Shown here: positions 25,501 through 40,500 of the stretch, piece after piece
Numbering within the stretch: the first letter of the stretch is position 1
How the letters are laid out: every line of letters begins with the position of its first letter
Assembly: GCF_032854445.1 (NCBI RefSeq)
Contig: NC_088295.1
Span: forward strand, 23,487,385 to 23,547,384
Direction: 5' to 3'
Source: Liolophura sinensis
Taxonomy: Eukaryota > Mollusca > Polyplacophora > Chitonida > Chitonidae
DNA length: 60,000 bases
Notes under the pieces: model-generated
The model's database searches: none
Told to the model about the DNA's origin: nothing
Seen by the model: the letters and a program-made list of their open reading frames with translations, nothing else
Program-made: the position numbers and the translations under genes

Positions 25501-28500
25501 TGATTACATTCTTGTATGTGAGATCTTTGTTCAAGTCCATCATTTTTTAAAACTGAGGAAGTGCACTAAAGCACACCTCTAACTTTGCTGAGAAGTGCAC
25601 CTTACAACAGGCAGAAAGTTTCTTACTCTGAAACTTCAGAGAAAGCAATTCCTCTAATCAGACAGTTTAGGCAAGCAAATCACTCACTTGCATTAGATAT
25701 ATGTTTAAATATTCCTACATGTAGATGTATTATAATAAATGAAGACACTCTCCTACATGCAGAATTATCAAGAGAAAAAGAAAAGATGTTCAACCTACCA
25801 TGGAGAACATGTTTCAAGCAAAAATTAATCAGCAAGGAAATATATTTGCGCGCTACAAAACTGCTGTTCATTAGCTGATCACTAATATTAATTTAGGAGC
25901 ATGTGCAATTATGGCCAGCGAAGATATCGTGATGAAAAGATGGGAAAATATGAGTTGTTTAATCATAGAATTTTAGAAAAAAAAAAGAGTGTGCCCATGA
26001 CTAACATTTGTACTTTCACAAAAGAAATTTCCAGTCAAACAAATTGTCAAATAAAATAAAAATCAGACTGGTGTGCTACCCACCAGTGAACTACTCCTTA
26101 TACGACCTTTCTCCTCCTTCTTGTCACCTTTCTCTGGTGTCTTGGAGAGACCAGCGGTCTGCTTGTGGGAGTTGTCCTTGTAAACAAAAATGAGCACAAA
26201 TTAACAGGGTCTTATCTCCATGAGGGTGTGTAAGTTGAATATGACACAACTAACTGCCACAAATGTACAAAACACAGCAAATTTGACACAGTATTCCTCT
26301 GGTGCAACCAACATAAGGTGATTAACCCGAAAGGCTAAATATAAGAGAATTTTAAAACACTCAGGATATCAAATGATCCAAAGTTTATCAGTGGCTGAGT
26401 TTTCAAGAGTCTGTACATGACAAAAACATTATGTCTTTTCTTAATTAATCCTATAGAGTGCAGAGTTTCTAAGCAATTACAGAAAAAGTCTTGTATATTT
26501 TGATAGATTGGGATTCCATAAAAAGGGAGAAACAGAGAGAAAGACTTTAACAGAAAGTACATCACACATGGCGGGGTTTACAAATTAATGATATACAATA
26601 TAGTAAATTATACATAAATAACAAACAAGAATGACTGACCAGTAATTCTGCCAATATGCTCTTATGTCTTCCTCCTCCTTAGTCACACACTTACCAACAA
26701 ATGAACATAGGAATGGGACAGCAAAGAATAACCTCAGTTATTTAACAACAAAAAAATTTAACTTACAATAAGCATAAAAACTTTGTGATTACTGCTTACC
26801 TCACGATGTTGTTTGTCTTTGGCCCTGGCTAAAGAAGGAGCAGGAATCAGCCCAAGGTTGACAAGTTCCTCTTCACACCTCTTGATGCTGGACTCTTTAA
26901 GCTTTCCTTCTCGAACTAGATATTTCACAAAGTCATATGCACACTTGTACTGGGCATTTTTCTTAGATGTGCCTGTGCCTCTGGCCACAAAGTCAACCTT
27001 TGCCACCTTGGCCTGTAATCACACAATGTCACAAGTCATTTTTCATATTGTGCATTTCCACCAAATTAACAAATTCATTTGACTTCATCAGTTTTAAAAC
27101 TAGAATCCAGAATGAAATACATCAGTCATTTTTTTTACCATAAAATAATGAGGTCAATTTCACAGACAGATGTCTTTTCTGACCCTGTAAGCTCAAGCAC
27201 TTAACTGCTTCATTCAGCACGATGCAACTACCCAGTAAACGGTCTCCTTCAAAACACAAACTTATTTTTTCAAGTGGATGTAAGATTGTAGCTGTTGTCA
27301 CCTATCACTGTACAGGTAAGCATGTCTACTAATCTGCTCTTGTTATCTCACCTCACATCTAAACCGCAGCCTATGGGAAGGGCCCCATGACTTGAATGAG
27401 TATTGGGGTACCACGTCACGTGCATAACACCAGTGCAATAAAAACTGTCGAATGTCTCCACCCTTGTAGCGTATCTCTGAAACACATAAATACAAAAGCA
27501 ACTGATGAACATGCATGTTTTATGACAACCACAGCACTACTACCCTGATTCCTCAACCTTTTCCCATGTCAAAGAGCAACTTTCTGTGCTCTTTATGCAC
27601 ATTTGTAATCTGACTTTGGAGACAAAACTACATTGGTTAGATTGGCAAATTTCAGGACTTCACAAAAAAGTATAAAAAGTCTACAAAGAATAATACATTC
27701 AGAATATTCTTGAATAAACAATTGCAAACATGCGAAAAGGTTGAAGAATGACAGTACTACTAATCTATTCACACGAAACAAAGAATACTGATTTATGTTA
27801 CTTTTAATGACTTATACAAACTCCTTCAGTATTTTATACACACTCATTCACATACTCTGTTACGTGAATATTCTGTTAGCGTTTTCATCGCAGAAGAATC
27901 AGACCCTCCATACTACCATATCTTACACATTTTGTCCTATCACCTGAGGATAATTAAGGCATGCTCTACTACATTTCCTAACTTCTACAAGTAATCAAAA
28001 AGATTTATCAGCATGGTTTCTTTTGCAGCAGGTGTATTAATATATTCATGAGGTGCAACTTCCACAGGTAAAAATGGTTTAACAGATGAATTACCATCTT
28101 TGTCTGTTTCAGACTTGGCCTTTTTCTTTGGTGACACGTATGAGGAATCTTCTCTTGCATCTACTGTATGTTTATTCCCAGCTTTCTTCACTGGACTCTT
28201 CTCTGACGAGCTCTCAGCAGCTTTAACAACACACAGTGAGTCAAGATTACAGCTTTCTGCTATGTACAATAAAGTTATTAGAGCAGTTTAAAATATTACT
28301 GACAGAAAAGCAGTGTCTAGGGGTGACATTCACTGACTCTGGTCTAACCATTTTTGCTAAAGTCCAACACAATCCCATAATTAATATAACTGGGTGATTG
28401 GTGTTTGTTCAATCTCCGCAACTTTCAGCTGAATCAATCAAGGTTCTGTCACCTAATAGTACCTGGTGATATTGACAGTTTGTTGTTGATGAAGTAAAAG

Positions 28501-31500
28501 TGACATCACAATTTGTTTAGTTTTTTTACCCCAAACACTGTATTTGATATAGGACTAGCTTGTTTGTGTGCATGAGCAAACATTATGCTAGAACCTTCAC
28601 ATAAATTTCTTTCCAACATAAAAATTAGAAGTAGAAAACTCAATGGCATCCAACCTTGTGGTCAATGGAATTCAAACAACACACTGTATTTAACTGTGTG
28701 CAAAAGATAATCTTATGAAAAAAAGAAAAGAAGTAAAAACACTGTAGTTTCTGATCTATGTTTAGCTTACCTTGCTGTTGTTACCCTTATTTTCGTTTTT
28801 TTTTCACTTCAGACTTATCTCAACACTGGTATAAAGTGAAGAGGCTATAACCTACCTTCAGGCTTGAGACTTCTCTTCAAGATGAGGGTCAGAGTGACTG
28901 TATTTCCAGCAATCTTAGTTTCGTACTTCTTACTGTTATTAGTTACTTCTTCTGCATCTTCAGGTGTGAGAAATTCCAGTACAGCATGCCTGAAAGTGTA
29001 CAGAAGGTTGGGACTGCTTAGCATACTTTCCATTTAATTTATTCATTTATTTGATAGGTGTTTTACGCTGTACTCAACAATATTTCACTTATATGACAAC
29101 AACCAGCATCATGGCGGTAAGAAACTGGGCAGTGTCCATGGGATACCCATAACCATCCGCAGGTTGCTGAGGGACCTTCCCAAGTACGGCCCGTCAGGAA
29201 GCCAGCATGAGCTGGACCTTTGTGTTTAAGTTGATAGGTTATCACCATAACGTCAGCCATTAAATTAAAAGTTTATTAAGTCGGCCAGATTTTAATGTTG
29301 CACTCTGATTTCAATCCTGGTTGTCTAACAGCCTGTATTCTTATCAAAGCAACATTTGTTATTTAGACAGCAAGCACTCCTTTAAACTTTCTTGTTGCTC
29401 AGTTATGTCAGTTGTACCACACACAAGGTGGTGCTATTTACATTCATGGTTCTTACATCATAGTTCTCACTGCACTTGTCAACATGGAAATCATCTCAGG
29501 TTACACAACTTTTGATCCTTTATGCTTAGTTTTTCCACCATATAAATTATGAGTTTATAAAATCTGGAAATTGAATGAGTCCAATGAAATGACTATTAAA
29601 TGACTGTTTAACAGATGTAGTTCATAAATATAGTCATTGTCCGTTGATCAAGGTTTCCAGATCTCTTGAATTCAGTTCCAAAAGTGAAAAATAAACACCC
29701 GGTATTAAAAAATATAAAAAAAATATAATAAAATACAAACCTAAATAAAATTAAAACATAAAACAAAGCAATGATGATTGTCATTAGGTACAAGGCTTAC
29801 AACTCTCATCCATCCCATAGTCACTATGGCTTTGAACACAGAAACAGAGATGCATTACAGGTGCAAAATATGCATATACAATGTACATCCTGTCCAAATA
29901 ATCCTGGAATACATTGTTGGTGACATATTTCAAAGTCTAATATTTGTTCCAAAACCATCTGTTTACAATCTCTTCATGTATACTGGCTGTTGTAAACACA
30001 TGCCTTTATAATGTGGCAAGATCAGTCAGTACTGATTCCTTTTCACCTTTTAATAGAGAGGTTTAATTGGTACAGATGTCATCCAGTACGGTTCAAATTG
30101 AGAAGCTGTAACTTTGCATGGTATCTCTACATTGTGGTTTTGGTGAGTGTGTGGATACCCAGAGAATGCAGACATTGAGAAAGTCTCAGTGTGTATTTCA
30201 AATACATATGCATGTACATGTACAAATGCTCAGCATATCTTAAGTCAATAATGATTAACATTTCCAGATACTAACCCAAACAAACGAAAGACCCACCTCT
30301 AATGAGAATTACGCACATACTGCAAGGCATACTAGACAAGACATTTAGAATCAAAGGAGGGGCGTCCTTTCCTTTGCATATACACCAAATCAAGTTCTGG
30401 CCGCTTGCCCGTGACCCAACCACTCGCAGCCATAGCGTCCAAGACCCACTCCTAGTGAGGTGGTGATTTGGGAAAAATCAAATCAGTAGAGGCGAGTTTA
30501 TTAGCTTAGAAATATGTAAATTGATTACATAATTCCCTTTAGTTCACATTATCGTATGAACCACTTCTGGGAGCAGCATGCATTCATTCAAAAGTTGTTG
30601 ATGACAGCAGCAGAGCATAGGAGAAAAATCATTCAAGGCCACAGGAATGTGGTGTGGTGGGATGTGCCAGCCTGTAGGCTGATGCAAGTGTATTGCCAAG
30701 AAGAAGAAGAAGAGCATGATCCACCAAATCATGTGCAAGTACCTGAAACATTTAAGATGACTGCAGCAGCTGACTGAGCAATCAGTTGGCATCTATGGCC
30801 CAGGAATTTCAGAAGTTTCAAAAGAGGTATAAGAAAGTAGAATATAGGAAGGATAAAAGGGGCTCACGGACATGCTGCATAGTGTTGACCTATGGTAGCA
30901 TTAGAGGTTAGTAAAGGATCAAAGGATTGGATCACCAATCACGTCATGTCCCGTTCAGACACCACTGAACAGTACAGGTATACAACTGTTTGAATTGTAT
31001 GATGTTGAATGCTGCAAAAAGATTGAGAACTGCTGGATTCCAATAAACCAGTCAACCATTGGAACTGGAAGATGGGATTAGCTGAGGATTTTCAGCCATG
31101 AATGGAGAGGGGAACAAGCCATATTGTATGGCCAATAATGAAAGTCCCATCTTAAGAGGGCGTGCAGATGAAAATGGAATGGATGATGGCATTGGTGCTA
31201 GCAGACAAAACTGACACCAACCAAACAACTAGTTCAGGCATTGTAATGTCCCATCTTATTCCACATGTACAAGCTGGTTACCTTGAAGTTCACAGACAAT
31301 AACCAATGGCCCAGGTTCAGAGACTGCATGGATGATAAGACTGAAATGAGAAGGCCTGATTTTCAATGCCAAAACCAGAGACCAGAAACCTGGTGAAATG
31401 TCCAACAGCTCTAAATGGCAGCCCCTTTCCCAAAACGCTCTTGCACAGAGAACACCAGACCAGTTGCCGACTCACTGACCGAAGCTTAGCTCCAAATGCC

Positions 31501-34500
31501 CCCTCCATTTGACCCTACCAGAGCAACACATCCCCCTCAGTGTAAACAATCAGCTGGGAACAATAGAACACAGATCAACATGCTTTGACATACAGCTAGG
31601 TACCTGAAATGATAACACCAGCGAAAATTAACAAAGACTAAAGAGGCCTTTGTAGGGGAAAGCATAGGGTTACATCCTAAGCTGGTGAGAAGACTCGGAG
31701 TCCACACAATGGTTTACAATATCACACTAATGTCCATGACCTAACAAACACAAAGATCAACATGAGCACAAGAAGAACATATTGAATCTGTAAACATTCC
31801 AAACAGAGAAACTTCCCCTGCCACAGGTAAATCCAGAATTAAGCAGAGCCCATGGTAAAAGCCTGTGCCACTTGATCAAGCTTAACTGGTAAAAACAACA
31901 GGAATGTTTCTATGAGCTCCCTGCTCCATGAGGTCTGGGTGCATGGCCCGAGGTTTGGGAAGTTCCTTGTTTGATTGTACTTTTGTCATCTACTACATTT
32001 ATACAGCAAAACAGAGCGTGTACAACTGTCAGAAGACACAAGGTATTCAACGCAAAAATGAAGAATGCACGAATATTATATATCCAATATACATAAGCTG
32101 TACATGTTAAAAACAAACACTCCTTCACCTATTGTTGAACTTTAACAAACTAGAGGTTACCTACTTAACACACATGCCCCCACTACCCTTTTGATCTTAT
32201 CATTTCAGTCATGATCTGAATGTAGTATTTGGAAAGAAGTTACAGCTTTCCTTTGTGGTTTGCATGATTCAAACATCCCATAGGGCACTATGCATGTAAT
32301 TATCTCATAAATTGTGAAATAGGAATTGAGGTGTTGAGTGATAACCCCACTGCATACTTTAGTAAATGAAGGAATGATTATGGCTGAAGTAAATGGGGTT
32401 TGAAAGCAGCTGTTTAGTATTACGTCATCTGTAAGATCAGATAAAGGCTAAAAGAGTTAAGCCAGAAGCAGGTTGACCTGTGATCCTAAAAGAACAGGGA
32501 ACAACTCGACTTAGTGGACCTACGCATAAGGTGTAGGTCATAAAATTGACAAAACCTTGCTATTGCCAGCACTGTCTAACCAGATTCAGTTTCAGTGGAC
32601 TAGTCGACTAGAACTGGCAGCAACTGTCAGTTTTGATCTAGCAATGTGATTGTCACATAACCTGTTACATGTGATGCATCACAATGGCTAATTGTGGGCC
32701 AACTGTGCTCAACTGGATGCAAGAATGCGTAGATCGACACGACTGCATGTTTGGGTCGCAGAAAAGCTGAACATGTTCAACTTCGGGCAACAGCTGTCAG
32801 TGGTTGCAAGCCCTCAGAGATCAACTAACATCAGTGCATGATCATAGGTTCACAGCTCTTTTGAGTCGCAAGGAACCAGACGCTCAGCTTTACGTGTACA
32901 TTATTCTGTTGTAAAATGTAGTGCAAAAAGCAGAACTAGTCATGACATTAGGTTTGTCTATGCCTGGAGTGCAAAATGCTGAACCAGTTACATGTATGAG
33001 ACTATTCTGTTGTTTTTGTCTACAGTAAAAAGCTGAACCAGTTACATGTATGAGACTATTCTGTTGTTTTCGTCTACAGTAAAAAGCTGAACCAGTTACA
33101 TGTATGAGACTATTCTGTTGTTTTCGTCTACAGTAAAAAGCCGAACCAGTTACATGTATGAGACTATTCTGTTCTTTTCGTCTACAGTAAAAAGCTGAAC
33201 CAGTCATCACGTTCTGTTGTGTATACATGTCTAGACCAATTGTATAAATTTCACTAGTCATAGCAGTGATGGATGTGCATCAGGCACATTTTAACTGTAA
33301 CTCTGAAATGAATCTGATATTGACAGGCTTAGTTCTGCTTGATGACTATGATTTTTATATGATCAGTGGTGTACTTCACATTTTGCTGGCACATATCCAT
33401 GTATTTTTAAACTGTGGAATTTGTAGGAAATAAAGCTGGGTCATACTCCAGAACAAGAACATCAGCTGTACAATGTGAAGTTGCCTTAATATTTGATTGG
33501 TGTTTTACCCCGTTCTCAAGAGGCTGCTTTACTATGAATTTAGCCTAGTCAGATCTGCTGGATGTCAAACTGTTTTTCCAAGACTGGAAAACAATGACAT
33601 CTGCTGATAATGCCAAATTGCACGTACTTTCCCAATTACTAGCATTATCTTGGATCAGTGTAAATGAGACCATATCAATAGCTTGGAGCCTTACAAGGAT
33701 CTTCAATATTCACCTACTGAAATACACTAATCCACTCTTCAAATAGTGCTCGGTGAATAGAGGGTAACTTGGACAACAGGTAGTGAATGATCTTTCAAGG
33801 GTACAGCACACTTCAAGAAATTATCAAAACTGTTCCAGTTCAGCAGACTGATATACGTGCATTGTATAACCCTCTGCTAATCCAACTGTTTTCCAGGTGT
33901 CTCAGAAAACAGTACAATCCAGTAGATACCAGCCAGCCTTCCCGGATCTGCCAACAAACTGAGTCCTCCAGTAGAGTAATAAAGAGACACTATGCAAGCA
34001 TCTTGCCGACTACCACACACAAGCAATTTGGAATGTATCTGATCGTCCAAGAATGGCATCTTCTGGCACACAAAAGGTTACTAGCCCTTAAAGTCTTTGA
34101 AGTTGAAGAATTTTATATGTATATGAGTCTTTCATAATTTCTTCAATGCAAGAATCATATAGCAGAAAATGGCAAACTATGTGTCCAGGATTTATCCATG
34201 AATAGCATAATCTTACAGATCACCTGTCAGTAAGCCAGCCTTACAAAGTTCCTTGTTGCCCAACAAATGAAACATCAGATTACCTCATACCTACCTTCAA
34301 GAATTTTCATCATCAATACATAAATCACTTGTTATACAATAATGTTAATAATATTTTATTCTGTGCACCAGGATTAATCAAACAGAAGCATATTTAGCAG
34401 AATGTTCTTTTAAAATTCCTCTGGAAAACTGACAAAGGAATTCTCTTCCGCATATATGGCTTCTATCTTTCCACTGTTCGTGTAAATCATAGCTGCATCT

Positions 34501-37500
34501 GTGATATCAATGCAACAAATTCCGGCAGTGGGTCTGTGAGCATGTAATCTTCTGGATTTGGCTGTCAGGAAATTTCCCATGGCAGACTCATTTTACCCAA
34601 TTTGTGTCAAAAGGTTTCTCATCGGCATGGCCAAGGCATCTGCTGGACAATCACTGTTATCTTCTTTAACTGACAAAATCTTCAGGGCTACATTTTCTTG
34701 GAAGTTAGGAATGTTCTGACCAAAACAAAACCAAAACGCTCATGATGAGTGTGGGGACTAAGACCAGCAGTGGCTCCTAGTCATGTATCTCAGCTTTCTG
34801 GTATTAGTTGCTGCTTGTCTAGAAGTGTGGTTCACAGGGTTACTTTCTACGCCTGATGAGGCCACCGTGTTGGGGTTACAGTAATCAGTAGATGGGCCTT
34901 CATGGCTGATCAAATCTGTTTACATTAACAAATCCAAAACGCCCATTTTAAGTGTGGGGACTAATCCAAGACCAGCAGTGGCTCTTAGTCATGTATCTCA
35001 GCTTTCTGGTATTAGCTGCTGCTTGTCTAGAAGTGTGTTTCACAGGGTTACTTTCTACTCCTGATGACGCCACGGTGTTGGGGTTACAGTAATCAGTAGA
35101 TGGGCCTTCATGGCTGATCAAATCTGTTTACATTAACAAATCCAAAACGTCCATTTTAAGTGTGGGGACTAATCCAAGACCAGCAGTGGCTCCTAGTCAT
35201 GTATCTCAGCTTTCTGGTATTAGTTGCTGCTTGTCTAGAAGTGTGGTTCACAGGGTTACTTTCTACGCCTGATGAGGCCACCGTGTTGGGGTTACAGTAA
35301 TCAGTAGATGGGCCTTCATGGCTGATCAAATCTGTTTACATTAACAAATCCAATACGTCCATTTTACATGTGGGGACTAATCCAAGACCAGCAGTGGCTC
35401 CTAGTCATGTATCTCAGCTTTCCGGTATTAGTTGCTGCTTGTCTAGAAGTGTGGTTCACAGGGTTACTTTCTACGCCTGATGAGGCCACCGTGTTGGGGT
35501 TACAGTAATCAGTAGATGGGCCTTCATGGCTGATCAAATCTGTTTACATTAACAAATCCAAAACGCCCATTTTAAGTGTGGGGACTAATCCAAGACCAGC
35601 AATCCATAGTCGTGTGTTTCAGCCTTTAAGAGTTCGTTGGTGCCTGTTGCAGAAGTGTGGTCTGAGGGGTATTTTTTATACTCCAGATGAACAAAACACA
35701 TGCCACTGACTGGGGCAACAGTGGCCATGGCACAAATGCAAGCACACCAGTAGTCTGATGAAGATGCTATTTACCACCTGGTTCACAATATGATTAGCTG
35801 GCTGAAAGGCATAAGAGAAGGATTACATTTTATTTGTCATTGGTGTGCTCTTTGACCTTGAAGAGTACACTGGAATGTCTAAACCCTATTTAGTGAACTG
35901 AGAGATAAAAAATTCTGGTGAAAAAAGTTAATTTACGCGAATTTACTGATCCTCAAAGTGACTGCAACATCAATACTGTCTTCCTACAATGACACACCAT
36001 GTGAGGCATATTTAGGTAACAGTGGTTGTGGTTTTCTTCTGTCAGCATAATTCTGGCTATGGATGTAAACCAGTCTTATAAGAGAAATCTGTGAAGATTT
36101 CAGACTAACAGGAGATCCTCAGAACTTAGCTCTTGGATTAGACAATGGAATGTGCCGTACATTGTTGATCGGGATTCGTGTGGAACAGAATTAAGGCCAC
36201 TGCAGGTTACTTTGTATCTGCTACATGGTATTGCTTTATAACTAACATGATCAGAGTGAAGTTATTCAGCATACTTACCAGACCATGTTACTACCACACA
36301 TCTGATGTTTGTCAACATGTTCAAATGTCACACATTAGAACATGCTGCAACCCTCAGAGCATGAGGCAACAGAATATGAATGTACTCCTGTTCTTTGCTT
36401 CACAAGAAGATACCGAATGCCTTCATCTTCATGGCTGTCAAGAAGTCACTGACTTCCCAACATTCCCGAATCGTGTAACACGTGTACGGAAAATGACGCT
36501 ATTTTCACCGCAATATCTGCGCAAGTTTGTCCTCCCACCAAAACACTTGTATGATTACCCCGTAGACTTCTTGTCCTCCTCTTTAGGAAGGTGCAGGGAG
36601 ATATTGACAACCTCAGGGTAGAGCAGTTTCAGCATATCCTCTTGGGTGTCTGTAGGAAGGTTGTGTACAAACACGCACCGGGCCTCTGCTAGTCCTGAAA
36701 AACAACAGCAGGAGACCTACAGATACAGAGATTGATCAGATTCTAATGAGCAGCCATGTTGTCCTGTTGGACCAGCACTAACTTCAGAACAACACACATA
36801 CAGCATTACATCTCAAGCTGTGATACAACTTACCATAACAAACATTTTTCTGAAATAAGAAAACAAATGAACATATACAGACATACATGTACATGTACAC
36901 TGTAGCATGCACATATTTGACATTATCATTTAACACACTGTCATGATGCGTGCATGAAGAAAAGGGCACATCACAGGTTATAATGAGAAAGGATTAGCAA
37001 GACTTCATTTCCTCTTACAAATTCCAAATTTCATATCAGGATTTCCAGAAGATTTGAGCATTAAATGTAAGGCACAATCTTCTCCAAACAAAGAACATTC
37101 AATGTACACTTTTCAAGTAAACATTAGCAATGCTGGTATTAAACAACCATGAAGATGTTTGTTAACAAATGTAGTGGTACAATTTTTGAGACCATAAAAA
37201 TGAACACCTACAAAATGTTTCTGTGTAAACCCTTGGATCAAGAAAAGTTATGAATCTATACAGTGTTTTTATGAAGAGCACAGATCCTTTGACTAGAATG
37301 CGCTATGATCTACAATTGCGTTCAACTGTCCACGCTCTAGCAGTATTGATGATTAAGCCACATCTTGATGCAGTCATTTAATAAGCTTGAGGATAAGGTT
37401 GACAAGAAAACAAAGCATCACCTCTCCAGAGGTGTGTCTTTGGTGTCTTCCCCATTCATGTAAACTGCACATCTCCAAACACTTCACAATGTCCACCTGT

Positions 37501-40500
37501 GATGTTGTGATAGTTACCATAGGTACCAAGCAAGCACACTATACCCTCTGACAAAGCTATTACAATCAGAAAAAGAAACCAAGAAGATAAAAATAAGGTA
37601 CTTTCACAAGAGGGCTGCAGTTTCAATCAGACAAGCTTTAAGATATATCGATGTTTTCTTGATTCTGACCCCACACTTACTTTGAAGTTCAATTACAGCA
37701 GTACATGCACTTCAACATTGCACTTCAGTATGTGCAAGTATATAAGTAGTAAGGTCTCTATCTATATTAGTTATTAACAAGTTTACTTTCAACATTTCTT
37801 TTTCTATGCTAAACTGGCTAACTTCTGTTCATCATTACTGGGTGACATTTTAGTTCCACGAGAACAAGTTAACGTAATCTGATCTTTGCCAAACGTGGCT
37901 TGTACAATCAGACCACTGGTCAAGGAAACATGAAATGATCAGCCTTTTCAAAGCACTGAATCAGGAGTGCAACAGGTGAAGGGAGAACAAAAACATAAAG
38001 AAAATGACCTGGCACAATGTACCAAAGTACAAGCACAATGATCTCAAAGTAAGTATTGTGTTTGTTAATATAAAATTAGAGTTCTTAGTGCTCTAAGTTA
38101 GTGCTGCTCTCATTCCTTAAATTCATAAAAAGAAAAACATGTCCTCCTATTTCCACAGAGGCAAGGCTGTCATTAGATCGCTATTTGTTTACTGATCTAC
38201 AACCAGGCATCTGCACTTCATTCCATGTATTCATAAAAAGGAAAGAAATTTCCTTGAATTATGGAAGAGACCATAATGTCATTAGATCCAACGTAGGCTT
38301 ACGGGGGAATTTATGGTCTTCAGATGGGTCATGCAACCATTATTACATTTATTACAGGAGATGACCCGTTGGGAATACTTTTTTGCTGTTGACAGCACCC
38401 ATCACTGACATGGTAACATTGGAAGTGCTTCTCTGCTGTGGGCATCACCATCACTGACATGGTTACATTGGGAGTACTTTTGACTGCACCATGACTCAAA
38501 TGGCAACATTCGGAGTACTTCTGACAGCATTATCACTCACATGGTAACATCAGGAATACTTCTTTGCTGTTGACAGCACCTATCACTCACATGGTAACAT
38601 TGGGAGTGCACATACATAGTAACATTACGAGAACTTCTTTGTTGATGATAGCACCATCACTCACATGGTAACATCAGGAGTACTGCTTTCCTGCTGACAG
38701 CGTCATCACTCACATGGTAACATTGGAAGTACCCTCAGAGTACTTTTTTGTTGACGATAGCACAATCACTCACATGGTAACATCAGGAGTACTGCTTTCC
38801 TGCTGACAGTGTCATCACTCACATGGAAACATTAGGAGTTCTTCTTTGTTGTTGACAGCACCATCAATCACATGGTAACAATGGGAATACTGCTTTGCTG
38901 CTGACAGCATCATCACTCACAGGGAAACATTGGGAGTACCTCTTTGTTGTTGACAGCACCATCACTCACATGGTAACATCGGGAGTACTGCTTTGCTGCT
39001 GCCAGTGTCATCACTCACATGGTAACATCAGGAGTACACTGGGAGTACTTCTTTGTGGAAGAATGCACAATCACTCACATGGTAACATCGGGAGTACTGC
39101 TTTCTTGCTGACAGTGTCATCACTCACATGGAAACATTGGGAGTACTTCTTAGTTGTTGACAGCACCATCAATCACATGGTAACAATGGGAATACTGCTT
39201 TGCTGCTGACAGCGTCATCACTCACAGGGAAACATTGGGAGTACCTCTTTGTTGTTGACAGCACCATCACTCACATGGTAACATTGGGAGTACTGCTTTG
39301 CTGCTGACAGTGTCATCACTCACATGGTAACATCAGGAGTACACTGGGAGTACTTCTTTGTTGACGATAGCACAATCACTCACATGGTAACATCGGGAGT
39401 ACTGCTTTCCTGCTGACAGTGTCATCACTCACATGGAAACATTGGGAGTACTTCGTTGTTGTTGACAGCACCATCAATCACATGGTAACAATGGGAATAC
39501 TGCTTTGCTGCTGACAGTGTCATCACTCACATGGAAATATTGGCAGTACTTCTTTGCTGTTGACAGCTTCATCATCGATATAGTAAAACTTTGGGGTACT
39601 CCTTTGCTGTTCACATCACTATCATTCATGTGGTTTATCGGATATGGAAGGTCGGGATCATCTGTTCTGTGAGGTGAGGTTGGTCTAATAGAGACACTGC
39701 AGATTCTATAGCAACTCCTGGAATGCTTGATTCGCTCTAGCACAAACAATTTACTTGAGATGGGACACAGGGTTACAGGATGAGCAGCTAGTAAGCAACT
39801 GCATTGCAGCTTCTGCAATTCTCTTCCTTATGCAATTTCCATCTTCCCCCCTCTCCAACTTTTACATGAAAGAAATTATATCCCAGTTAAAATCAAGAAA
39901 AGATTTCCCCATGATCTTGACTATAAAGTATAGCCCTTAGATCAGTGAATAAAGAAACTCAAATTGACAGTATTTTGTTGCAGAGATTACCTAGACCTTA
40001 ATAGTACCTTGCAACGTACCAGTAGATCTTCAGCAATATTTATGTGAAGTTGGATTCAGTCCACAGACTGAAGCAAACATCTACCTGTATACCCTGGGCA
40101 AGATTCATAGTGCAAGGTGTGTCACTATCTTAGATGTATCACCTTGGGGTCAACATAGTGACACACATATGGAATGTACATGTATACTGTAAATGAGTGC
40201 AATAGCAACAAGACAAACACATCCGTCAAACAGTTCAGGACAAACATTTCAAAACTGGATGTAATCAAATTTCCCAGGGAACTTTATAAAATTATAATAT
40301 AGTAATGAACTCTATCAGAATCTAGCTCAAAAAGATGTTGAGTTTAAAATTCTAAATTTAACATTCTAACAAATGTCCTTAAATGCAAAGTAAAACTGAC
40401 AAGGCTTTCCTACCTTCTTGTTGTGCTATATTTTTTCTCTGCCAGTCATCAAGTGTACCATCTGTAAGCCAAGTAAAATTTGTTTAGACTTTAGTACCAA

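Larger units (their letters stand above)
28990..36558 (-). other. 7.6-kb intron with SINE and tandem repeats
   Basis: It contains a SINE-like element (about 29030-29225), a 54-bp tandem array (32968-33208), a SINE fragment (33484-33526) and a 208-bp tandem array (34745-35640). The remaining stretches (29.3-32.9 kb and 33.5-34.7 kb) give no frames with recognisable domains on either strand. Confidence 0.75.

Noticed and set aside
26640-26700. Possible exon (EEEDIRAYWQNYW) on the minus strand between the dsRBD and the lysine-rich exon
   Set aside because: The acceptor lacks a pyrimidine tract and the donor is weak. The flanking exons already join in phase 0 without it.
26800-27476. DHX9 (RNA helicase A) gene
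   Set aside because: The dsRBD resembles DHX9 dsRBD1, but no helicase motifs follow; the downstream exons are repeats and helical modules.
30556-30777. 73-codon plus-strand frame with a glutamate run
   Set aside because: Encoded by a GAA microsatellite in intronic sequence; no splice support or recognisable domain.
34745-35640. CRISPR-like direct repeats
   Set aside because: Head-to-tail 208-bp units without short repeat/unique spacer structure, in an animal intron; an ordinary tandem repeat.
38895-39209. 104-codon frame in the 38-39 kb region
   Set aside because: Lies inside the 51-bp minisatellite; composition follows the repeat.
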